This document shows, piece after piece, positions 24,539 through 31,882 of a DNA stretch of 64,000 bases. This DNA is from Akkermansia muciniphila (GTDB lineage: Bacteria > Verrucomicrobiota > Verrucomicrobiia > Verrucomicrobiales > Akkermansiaceae): positions 1-64,000 of the forward strand of contig CAMCUY010000005.1 of the NCBI GenBank assembly GCA_945879075.1, read 5' to 3'. A program made the translations under genes and the position numbers. The first letter of the stretch is position 1; each line of letters begins with the position of its first letter. The notes under the pieces are model-generated. The model saw only the letters and a program-made list of their open reading frames with translations, searched no databases and was not told the origin of the DNA.

Positions 24539-24607
24539 GTCCTGCGAGACTAGCCGGGAAGTAAATTTTGACAGAACGCGCGATCCTGAATAACCCTGAT
24601 TTCACCC

Positions 24608-26695
24608 ATGCACCCGTTCCTCGCTCCCGATTTCCAAATCCGCTGGTCCACGCTCGTTCCCGAAGCCATCGAGCCGGACATCCGCCACGCGCTTGCTCTC
24701 GCGAAGCAAAACATCGAGGCGATCTGCGCGCAGGATCCCGCTGCGGCGACCTATGAATCCACTTTCCTTACCTTCGAAAACGCCGCCGAGCAGCTCAACG
24801 ATGGCTGGGGACGCCTCAATCACCTCGACTCGGTGTGCGACTCGCCCGCCCAGCGCGAGGCGCTCGGCAAGATGCTGCCGGAGGTTACTGATTTCTACTC
24901 GTCGCTCGCCCTGAACGACCGCTTGTGGGCGATGATCAAGGCGGTGGGTGCGCGTCAGGAAATCGCCTCGCTTCCCGCAGTCCAGCAGCGCTTCGTCGAG
25001 GAGACCCTTGCGGACTTCCGCAACTCCGGAGCGGATCTGCCCGCCGGGCAAAAGGAACGCATCGCCGCCATCGAGGCCGAGCTTTCCAAGATCACCAAGG
25101 AGTATTCCGAGCACGTCCTCGACTCCACCAACGCGTGGGAACTCGTCATCACCGACGAGGCGAAGCTCGCCGGTCTGCCGGAATCCGCCATCGCCGGCGC
25201 GGCCTCTAACGCCCGCGCCAAGGGCCATAAAAACGCCTGGCGCTTCACGCTCCAGTTCCCATCGATGTTCCCGATCATGCAGCACCTGCACGACGACGCG
25301 ATCCGCCGCCAGGTCTGGGAGGCGTCCTCGAAAGTCGGGGCCACCGGCCAATTCGACAACACCGCGCTCGTCTGGCAGATCCTCAGCCTCCGCCACGAAA
25401 AGGCCGGTATCCTCGGCCACCAACATTTCGCCGATCTAACACTCATCCGCCGCATGGCGAAAGACGGCGGCACCGCTCTCGGCTTTATCGAGAATCTCCA
25501 CGCCCGCATTCATCCGTCGTTTCTGGCAGAGCACAAACAGCTCGCCCAATACAAGGCCGCGAAATCCGGCCAGCCCGTCGGCCCGCTCGAGCCGTGGGAA
25601 GTCGCCTACTGGGCGGAAAAGCAGCGCCAGGAGAACTACGACTTCGACGAGGAGGCGCTGCGCCCATATTTCCCGGTGGACGGCGTGATGGCCGGCATGT
25701 TTGAAATCGCCTCGCGGCTTTTCGGCATCACCATCCGCCAGCTCAAGACCGTCTTCTATCAATCCGGCGGCGGACCCGCCACGCTGCCGGAGGGCGTCGT
25801 GGAAGTCTGGCACCCGGAGTGCGCCTTCTACGAGATCCACGACTCGAAAACCGCCGCCCACCTCGGCTCGTTCTACGCCGACTGGCACCCGCGCGAGTCG
25901 AAGCGCGGCGGCGCGTGGATGAACTCGCTGCACACCGGCGCGCCCGGCGAGCCGCACCTCGGACTGATCATCGGCAACATGAGCCCGCCGGTGGACGGCA
26001 AGTCCGCGCTACTAACGCACAGCGAGGTAGAGACGATCTTCCACGAGTTCGGCCACCTGCTCCACGGCCTACTCAGCCAGGTCGCCGTCAAGTCCCTGGC
26101 CGGCACCAACGTGCCGTGGGACTTCGTCGAGCTGCCCTCGCAGATCATGGAAAATTTCTGTTGGGACCGCGAGTCGCTCGATCTCTTCGCGCGCCACTTC
26201 GAGACCGGCGGGCCGATCCCGGAGGCTCTTTTCATGAAAATGATCGCCGCGAAAAACTACCTCAGCGCCTCCGCCTTCATGCGCCAGCTTGCCCTCGCCA
26301 AGCTCGATCTCGAACTCCACACCCGCCTGGCGGATTTCCTCGGGAAAGACCTCGATGCAGTGGATCGCGAGGTCCTGGCCGACTACCTCGCGCCGCTCAA
26401 GACCCAGTCGCCCTCGATGATGCGGCGCTTCAGCCACCTCTTCAGCAGCCCCACCGGCTACGCTGCGGGCTACTATTCCTACAAGTGGGCGGAAGTGCTA
26501 GACGCCGACGCCTTCACCCGCTTCCAACAGGAGGGCGTTCTCAATCCCGAGACCGGCATGGCCTTCCGCGAGCACATCCTCAGCAAGGGAAATTCCGTCG
26601 CCCCGGACGAACTCTACCGCCGCTTCATGGGCCGCGATCCTGAGCTGGAGCCTCTGCTCGTTCGCGCGGGGCTTGCCGAACCGGTGCTGACTTAG
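24608..26695 (+). CDS. prlC: M3-family oligopeptidase (oligopeptidase A type)
   Basis: The 695-residue cytosolic protein is the right length for oligopeptidase A. The zinc site is TIFHEFGHLLHGLLSQV, with the HExxH-type motif HEFGH, and the third ligand lies in the following ENFCWDRESLDLF region. FYADWHPRESKRGGAWM and FSHLFSSPTGYAAGYYSY are typical of the substrate cleft. It degrades peptides, including signal-peptide fragments. The gene starts after the toxin-antitoxin debris and is probably the far edge of the conserved backbone. Confidence 0.9.
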   Translation: MHPFLAPDFQIRWSTLVPEAIEPDIRHALALAKQNIEAICAQDPAAATYESTFLTFENAAEQLNDGWGRLNHLDSVCDSPAQREALGKMLPEVTDFYSSLALNDRLWAMIKAVGARQEIASLPAVQQRFVEETLADFRNSGADLPAGQKERIAAIEAELSKITKEYSEHVLDSTNAWELVITDEAKLAGLPESAIAGAASNARAKGHKNAWRFTLQFPSMFPIMQHLHDDAIRRQVWEASSKVGATGQFDNTALVWQILSLRHEKAGILGHQHFADLTLIRRMAKDGGTALGFIENLHARIHPSFLAEHKQLAQYKAAKSGQPVGPLEPWEVAYWAEKQRQENYDFDEEALRPYFPVDGVMAGMFEIASRLFGITIRQLKTVFYQSGGGPATLPEGVVEVWHPECAFYEIHDSKTAAHLGSFYADWHPRESKRGGAWMNSLHTGAPGEPHLGLIIGNMSPPVDGKSALLTHSEVETIFHEFGHLLHGLLSQVAVKSLAGTNVPWDFVELPSQIMENFCWDRESLDLFARHFETGGPIPEALFMKMIAAKNYLSASAFMRQLALAKLDLELHTRLADFLGKDLDAVDREVLADYLAPLKTQSPSMMRRFSHLFSSPTGYAAGYYSYKWAEVLDADAFTRFQQEGVLNPETGMAFREHILSKGNSVAPDELYRRFMGRDPELEPLLVRAGLAEPVLT

Positions 26696-26889
26696 AAATC
26701 CCGCAACGACCGCGCCCGGTCCAGCTTCATCTTTCCTCGCCTGGTGGCGACGGCAGGGTATCCAAAAAATGGCGCGGGGAGCACCTCTCGCAAGTCGCAA
26801 CTCTCGATCTTGACTCCGGATTCCGCTTTCCGCGAAATAGCGGTTGTTTTCCGCGCGCAACTTTCGATTTGCGACAGGGTTTACCGGTC

Positions 26890-28410
26890 ATGCTCCCACA
26901 AGCAGAAGAAACCTGGACGATTTTCGAAGCGGCGCACCTCCTCAACCGAGCGGGACTTGGCGGGAGTCCTTCTGAAATCAAGGCTTTCCACGCGCTCGGT
27001 CGGTCAAAGGCCGTGGATTCACTGGTCGCACCAGGCGAGCCTCTCGATGCGTTTCCTCCCCCGGCGTGGTGCGCCGACGAGCAGGCTCTCGCCGACACGC
27101 GCGCTCGCGTCGAACAGCGGAAGTCGCTGCGGCAGGCGATGCACACTCTCTCGCCCGAAGCCGCGGATATGGCCAAACGCGAGGCTCAGAATGAGGCCCA
27201 GAAAGAGGACCGCCAGCGCGCCCTCGAAGCACAGGGTTGGTGGTTCCGCCGGATGCTAAACACCCAGGCTCCGCTGCGCGAGAAGATGACATTGTTCTGG
27301 CACGACCACTTCGCCACCTCGATTCAAAAGGTGAAGCAGCCGGTCTTTATGATGCGCCAGAACGAGCTGTTCCGGCGGAGCGCTTTCGGCAGCTTCAAGG
27401 TCCTGACCCACGCGATTCTGATGGACCCGGCGATGATGCTATATCTCGACACCCAGAGTTCGAAGAAGAACAAGCCTAACGAAAACTTTGCCCGCGAGGT
27501 GATGGAGCTCTTCACCCTCGGCGAGGGCAACTACACCGAGCAGGACGTCCGCGAAGCCGCCCGCGCGTTCACCGGCTACTATCTGAATCAAGGCGAGGGG
27601 AAAGTCAGCCACGACAAGCGGCAATGGGACCCGGCGGATAAAACCCTTTTCGGTAAAACCGGCCCCTTCGCCGGCAAGGACGTCATCGACCTCATCTTCG
27701 GGAAAAAGCAGGCCGCCCGCTTCATGGCGAAAAAACTCTGGGAGTTCTTCGTTTACGAAAATCCGTCGGAGCCCGCGCTCGACGCTCTCGCCGAGAGTTA
27801 CCAGAAAGCGGATTTCCTGACCGGTTCCTTGCTGCGGGAAATTTTTCTATCCAAGGAATTCTACTCCGAGGCCGCCATCCGTTCGCAGATCAAATCGCCG
27901 GCCCAATACCTCATCGAGCTTCTCAAACAGCTTGAAATCACCGAGCCGCCCGTCGGATTTCCGGTCATCGCGCAGCAGCAGTTAGGGCAGGTGTTGTTCA
28001 TGCCGCCCAATGTCGCTGGCTGGGATTGGGGACAAGCATGGATTAACACCAACACCCTGCTCACCCGCTACAACCTCGCCGGATTTCTCACCAAGGGTGC
28101 CGGCGACACGGACAAATCCATGATGCCGGAACGGATGAAAACTCCCGGCATGGCGCCCGGCCCCAAGCGCATGGGCCGCGGCTGGGACGGCCCGGACTAC
28201 GAGAAAATCGCCCCGCGCCTGCTGCGGGAGAATCCCACCGATCTCGTCGATTCACTCGTCTTCCGCTTCTTCCAATGCCCGCTTCCCGACAAAGCCCGCA
28301 AGTCGTTCATCGAATACGCGGTCACCAAAAAAGGCGCCGTTTTCACCGACAAGGAAACCGCTGAGCTCTGCCATCTGATGCTCAGCACGCCATACTATCA
28401 GCTATTCTAA
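26890..28410 (+). CDS. DUF1800-family protein
   Basis: I prefer the ATG at 26890 (MLPQAEETWTIFEAAHLLNRAGLGG); the track start is an upstream TTG. The protein of about 506 residues has the DUF1800 features AHLLNRAGLGG near its start, LFWHDHFATS, NFAREVMELFTLGEGNYTEQDVREAARAFTGY and FMPPNVAGWDWGQAWINTNTL. Its function is not known. In Verrucomicrobia and Planctomycetes it is regularly followed by a DUF1501 gene, as here with a 13-base gap, so the two products probably act together, perhaps at the cell surface. Confidence 0.85.
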   Translation: MLPQAEETWTIFEAAHLLNRAGLGGSPSEIKAFHALGRSKAVDSLVAPGEPLDAFPPPAWCADEQALADTRARVEQRKSLRQAMHTLSPEAADMAKREAQNEAQKEDRQRALEAQGWWFRRMLNTQAPLREKMTLFWHDHFATSIQKVKQPVFMMRQNELFRRSAFGSFKVLTHAILMDPAMMLYLDTQSSKKNKPNENFAREVMELFTLGEGNYTEQDVREAARAFTGYYLNQGEGKVSHDKRQWDPADKTLFGKTGPFAGKDVIDLIFGKKQAARFMAKKLWEFFVYENPSEPALDALAESYQKADFLTGSLLREIFLSKEFYSEAAIRSQIKSPAQYLIELLKQLEITEPPVGFPVIAQQQLGQVLFMPPNVAGWDWGQAWINTNTLLTRYNLAGFLTKGAGDTDKSMMPERMKTPGMAPGPKRMGRGWDGPDYEKIAPRLLRENPTDLVDSLVFRFFQCPLPDKARKSFIEYAVTKKGAVFTDKETAELCHLMLSTPYYQLF

Positions 28411-28423
28411 CAACATTAATCCC

Positions 28424-29746
28424 ATGAAAACCCGCCGCGATTTCCTCCGCTCTACCGTCCTCGGCGTATCCGCCACCTGGACCGTCCCCATGTTCGTCGA
28501 GCGCACCTTCGGCCAGCTCCATGAAGGCGCCCGCGACCTTGCCGTCCAGCCGGTCACCGGCAAGGACGACACCATTCTAATCGTCCTCCAGCTCGCCGGC
28601 GGCAATGACGGGCTCAACACGCTCGTCCCCTTCGCCGATGACGCCTATCACAAGGCCCGCCCGCGCCTCGCCAAGAAGGAAAAGGAAATCATCAAGCTCA
28701 GCGACCACGTCGGCTTGAACGCCTCGATGCCTTTCCTCGGCTCGCTGTTCAAGGAAGGCGACCTCGGCATCGTCCAAGGCGTCGGCTATCCGAATCCGAA
28801 CCGCTCGCACTTCGTCTCCACCTCGATCTGGGAAACCGCCGACACCACCAATCATTCCAACACCGGCTGGCTCGGCCGCTACTTCGACAACGCCTGCCCG
28901 GGTGCCGACCCCACCGTCGGCATCAGCTTCAACAAGACCCAGCCCGAGAGTTTCGGAGCCTTGAAAAACCCCGGCGTCTGCCTCAACTCGCCCGAGCTCT
29001 ACCGCTGGATTCACAGCGGCGGCGACAAGGACCAGGCGGAACAATTCTTCGCCGACCTCAACAAGCCTAACATCGGAGTGGATCACGACGAGAACGAGCC
29101 CACCAGCGGCGGCTCCATCGCCATGGCCGCGGGCGGCAAGGTGGGCGGCATCACCGGCGAGGGAAATCTCGCCTTCCTCGAACGCGTCGCCCTCGACGCC
29201 CGCGTCAGCTCGAAGACCATCCTCGAACTCGCCGCCAAACACAAAACCACCGTCCGTTACGACGGCTCCCCGCTCGCCCGGAATCTCAATCTCGTCGCCC
29301 GCATGATCGCCGGTGGCATGCCCACCCGCGTTTACTACGTCAGCCACGGCGGCTTCGACACCCATAACCAGCAGGCCAACTCCCACGACCGCCTGCTAGG
29401 CCAGCTCGACAGCGGGCTCAAGTCCTTCTTCGCCGACCTCAAGCAGCAGGGCAATGACAAGCGCGTCGTGCTCATGACCTTCTCCGAGTTCGGCCGCCGC
29501 GTCTCGGAAAACGCCAGCGCCGGCACCGACCACGGCAAGGCCTCCTGTCTCTTCCTCGCCGGCCCCGGCATCAAGGGCGGCCTCCACGGCACCCACCCCA
29601 GCCTCACCGATCTATCGGAAGGCGACATCAAGCACACCGTGGACTTCCGCAGCGTTTACGGCACCTTGCTTGGCGACTGGCTCAAAGCCCCGAACCTGAA
29701 ACCCATCCTCGGCGCGAACTATTCGAAGATGGGGCTCATCGGGTGA
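28424..29746 (+). CDS. DUF1501-family protein with a Tat signal
   Basis: The 440-residue protein opens with a twin-arginine signal (MKTRRDFLRSTVLGVSATW), so it is probably exported folded. The body matches DUF1501, a relative of the sulfatase/alkaline phosphatase fold: VLQLAGGNDGLNTLVPF, VGYPNPNRSHFVSTSIWETA, HGGFDTHNQQ, FSEFGRRVSENASAGTDHGKA. The conserved aspartates and histidines suggest a metal site, but no activity is established. It forms a two-gene unit with the DUF1800 gene. A palindromic repeat begins 3 bases after the stop. Confidence 0.85.
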   Translation: MKTRRDFLRSTVLGVSATWTVPMFVERTFGQLHEGARDLAVQPVTGKDDTILIVLQLAGGNDGLNTLVPFADDAYHKARPRLAKKEKEIIKLSDHVGLNASMPFLGSLFKEGDLGIVQGVGYPNPNRSHFVSTSIWETADTTNHSNTGWLGRYFDNACPGADPTVGISFNKTQPESFGALKNPGVCLNSPELYRWIHSGGDKDQAEQFFADLNKPNIGVDHDENEPTSGGSIAMAAGGKVGGITGEGNLAFLERVALDARVSSKTILELAAKHKTTVRYDGSPLARNLNLVARMIAGGMPTRVYYVSHGGFDTHNQQANSHDRLLGQLDSGLKSFFADLKQQGNDKRVVLMTFSEFGRRVSENASAGTDHGKASCLFLAGPGIKGGLHGTHPSLTDLSEGDIKHTVDFRSVYGTLLGDWLKAPNLKPILGANYSKMGLIG

Positions 29747-29748
29747 AT

Positions 29749-29809
29749 GTGTTGCGGCTGTCTCAGTCGGATTCTGAGGCTCCGCTCCCGGCTGAAACAG
29801 CCGGGACAC
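29749..29809. repeat. Palindromic repeat, copy 1 (CTGTCTCAGTCGGATTCTGA family)
   Basis: A segment of about 60 bases whose ends pair (GTGTTGCGGCTGTCTC with GAAACAGCCGGGACAC). It shares CTGTCTCAGTCGGATTCTGA and CAGCCGGGACAC with the copy at 30771-30831. It sits directly after the DUF1501 stop. Confidence 0.7.
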
Positions 29810-29909
29810 TTTCTTGGGCGATCGCGGAGGGGATCTTGACTCAATCCGCTTGGCCGGATTTTCGGCTAATGCACAGGGCCGCCCATTCCTCAGCCTTTCG
29901 CAGACTCTT

Positions 29910-30095
29910 TCATGGCTCAGGGATTTCCAGTGCGCGGCAGATCTTTCGGGCCAGCAGGTCCGGGACTTCGGCATGTCGGGCAACGGGTTCCCGGCGTCCG
30001 GTTTTTGGATTCCAGTAAATCGAATGGGAACCGCCCTCAAGTTTGAGTGGGCAACCATTGGCTTCGAGGTGGCGGATCAACTCCTTGCGCTTCAT
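29910..30095 (-). CDS. hicA: HicA-family mRNA interferase toxin
   Basis: The 61-residue protein (MKRKELIRHLEANGCPLKLEGGSHSIYWNP) is a typical HicA. The glycine-serine-histidine GGSHSIY contains the catalytic histidine of the double-stranded RNA-binding-like fold, and VARHAEVPDLLARKICRALEIP forms the C-terminal helix. It should cleave mRNA when not held by HicB. Its start overlaps the hicB stop by four bases, and the antitoxin is encoded first. Confidence 0.88.
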   Translation of the reverse strand: MKRKELIRHLEANGCPLKLEGGSHSIYWNPKTGRREPVARHAEVPDLLARKICRALEIPEP

Positions 30096-30313
30096 GCAAG
30101 GGCGAGGGGAACCAGTTTCTCACCACTGCCCAAGCTGGCGCGGGCGTCCTCGCGGCGGTCCTCCAGCAGCAGCAGGATGGACTCGCGGAGCGAGTCGAGC
30201 GCCTCCTCCTCGGTGAGTCCCTGGCCGTTGCCCTCGGGAAACTCCGGGGAGAATGCAACGAACCATTCCCCATCGCGCAACACGCGGGCAGTGAACCTGG
30301 CTGGTGTTTTCAT
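30092..30313 (-). CDS. hicB: HicB-family antitoxin
   Basis: From the ATG at 30313 (MKTPARFTARVLRDGEWFVAFSPEFPEGNGQG) the protein is 73 residues and has the partial RNase H-like HicB fold: WFVAFSPEFPEGNGQGLTEEEALDSLRESILLLLEDRR. It lacks a long C-terminal DNA-binding domain, so it may not autoregulate in the usual way. It neutralises HicA, encoded next with a four-base overlap. Confidence 0.85.
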   Translation of the reverse strand: MKTPARFTARVLRDGEWFVAFSPEFPEGNGQGLTEEEALDSLRESILLLLEDRREDARASLGSGEKLVPLALA

Positions 30314-30522
30314 GCGCTCAATCTGCATCCGGCGGCAGCTTGCTGCAAGCGTGGATTGCCATCGCCAACGGGACGAGGATGGCGAGTAGCTGGGCGGGGA
30401 GCCGGGTCATCGGGGCGGCGGGAATCTGGAAAAATGATTGGGAAATGGCAGCACCAAATACCCCAGGGCCGAGCGGCCAAGTTCTTCAGCGGATTTTTAG
30501 AAGCGCCGGCCATGCCAAATCA

Positions 30523-30723
30523 TCAGTAGCCGATGATCAGCACCGTCGCCTTCTTCACATCGTCCACCACGGCCTCGAACTTCTGCTCGTGGGTCTTCGC
30601 ATCGGTCATTCCCGCGCTGGCCTCGGGGACGGCTTCGAGAAAGCCGAGCAGATAGCTGCTCTTCACCGCGTAGTTCACGCTTTGCGCCAGGGTGTCACCG
30701 ATCCAGCCACCAATGCTTGTTAG
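30523..30723 (-). pseudogene. C-terminal scrap of a trypsin-like serine protease
   Basis: The last 65 or so codons of the 30523-30843 frame (SVNYAVKSSYLLGFLEAVPE, then EQKFEAVVDDVKKATVLIIGY) look like the C-terminal tail of trypsin-like (S1) peptidases seen in this phylum. The protease domain with its catalytic triad is absent. The part of the frame further upstream is read through the palindromic repeat. It is a remnant, not a working gene. Confidence 0.55.
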
Positions 30724-30770
30724 TCGGAACAGACCCCAACGAGGCCTCGGCTTGGGCTGGATGGGGAATG

Positions 30771-30831
30771 GTGTCCCGACTGTCTCAGTCGGATTCTGAG
30801 GCTCCTCGTTCAGCGGAGACAGCCGGGACAC
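30771..30831. repeat. Palindromic repeat, copy 2 (CTGTCTCAGTCGGATTCTGA family)
   Basis: GTGTCCCGACTGTCTC pairs with GAGACAGCCGGGACAC (15 of 16 bases), closing a loop that contains AGTCGGATTCTGAGGCTCC. The stop codon and last codons of the acyltransferase gene lie within it. Confidence 0.75.
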
Positions 30832-31882
30832 GCTTTCGGCCATGCGCCGGTCTCGTTTCCAGGTAGCGCCAGCACAGCCAAGCCAGCCCCCAGGAGGTCA
30901 GACCGAAGACTCCGAGGCGGAGGATTTGCCAATATCCGACGAAGAACGGCCCCCACAGCCACGGCAGCGCGAAGCCGAGAAACAACGGCACCGGCGTGTG
31001 AAACAGATAGAGCCCGAAGCTCAAGCGCCCGACGTGCTGCGCCGCCGGATGATCGAGAATTTTTCCAAGCCACCCGCCGAAGCCGGCCAAGGTGGATGAA
31101 ATGAGCCCCGCGAAAACCACCGAGACGAGTGTTTGCTGGAAGTAGCAAAGGCCACCGATGGGCCTGCCCATCTCATTGAAAACGTAGAGCGTGATGTATC
31201 CTGTGAACGCGAGTGCCGCTGCTAGAGTCAGCCTCCCGTCGCCGACCTTCATCCCACGCTCGATGGCCAGCGCGAGCAAGGCGCCCACGCCGAAATAATC
31301 CAGCGCCGTGGGAGTGATCGCCTGGCTGTGATGGATTTCAGGAAACCACTTTTCCAGAATCATCCGTGAAATGGGGGCCAGCGCGACGCAAAGCCCGAAC
31401 ACCCCCGCAAGGAGTTTGCGCGGCGTGAGGAAAACCACCAGCGGCCACACCAGATAGAACTGCACTTGGAGCGCCAGCGTCCAGTAGTGCGCCGTCCCGG
31501 ACGGCCAGCCCTCCATGAACGCCATATGGAAATTCGACCAATGCCCGAAGTAAGCCGGCCAATGCTGCCGGATGTCCGAAGCTCCCACGAGGATCGCGAA
31601 AAGCATCGCCGCGTAGCACGGCACCAGAATGCGCGCCATCCGCCGTTTCTGGAAATCCAGGTAAGCCTTGATGCGCCATTTCCCTCCGGCCTCCTCGCAA
31701 GCCGCCCGCTCGCGCAACAAGATCCGCGTGATCAGGAAGCCGGTCAGAGTCAGGAAAAAGAACAGCCCGATCTCAAACGGGAAATGCCCGCGCCATTCCG
31801 CCGGCGCCCAGTGAAGCCACATCACGCCAAGCACCGCGAAAGCCCGCCATCCGTCTAACTGGTAATTTCGAATCGCCGTCAA
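30785..31882 (-). CDS. Acyltransferase 3 family membrane protein (OafA/YrhL type)
   Basis: The 365-residue integral membrane protein starts YQLDGWRAFAVLGVMWLHW, the classic acyltransferase 3 opening with its catalytic-region histidine. About ten hydrophobic helices follow. The family moves acetyl or other acyl groups onto cell-surface sugars. The last residues (VPAVSAERGASESD) are encoded by a palindromic repeat, so the natural C-terminus was probably replaced by the repeat. It overlaps the upstream GH-GT gene by four bases (ATGA), suggesting joint work on a surface glycan. Confidence 0.87.
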   Translation of the reverse strand: MTAIRNYQLDGWRAFAVLGVMWLHWAPAEWRGHFPFEIGLFFFLTLTGFLITRILLRERAACEEAGGKWRIKAYLDFQKRRMARILVPCYAAMLFAILVGASDIRQHWPAYFGHWSNFHMAFMEGWPSGTAHYWTLALQVQFYLVWPLVVFLTPRKLLAGVFGLCVALAPISRMILEKWFPEIHHSQAITPTALDYFGVGALLALAIERGMKVGDGRLTLAAALAFTGYITLYVFNEMGRPIGGLCYFQQTLVSVVFAGLISSTLAGFGGWLGKILDHPAAQHVGRLSFGLYLFHTPVPLFLGFALPWLWGPFFVGYWQILRLGVFGLTSWGLAWLCWRYLETRPAHGRKRVPAVSAERGASESD

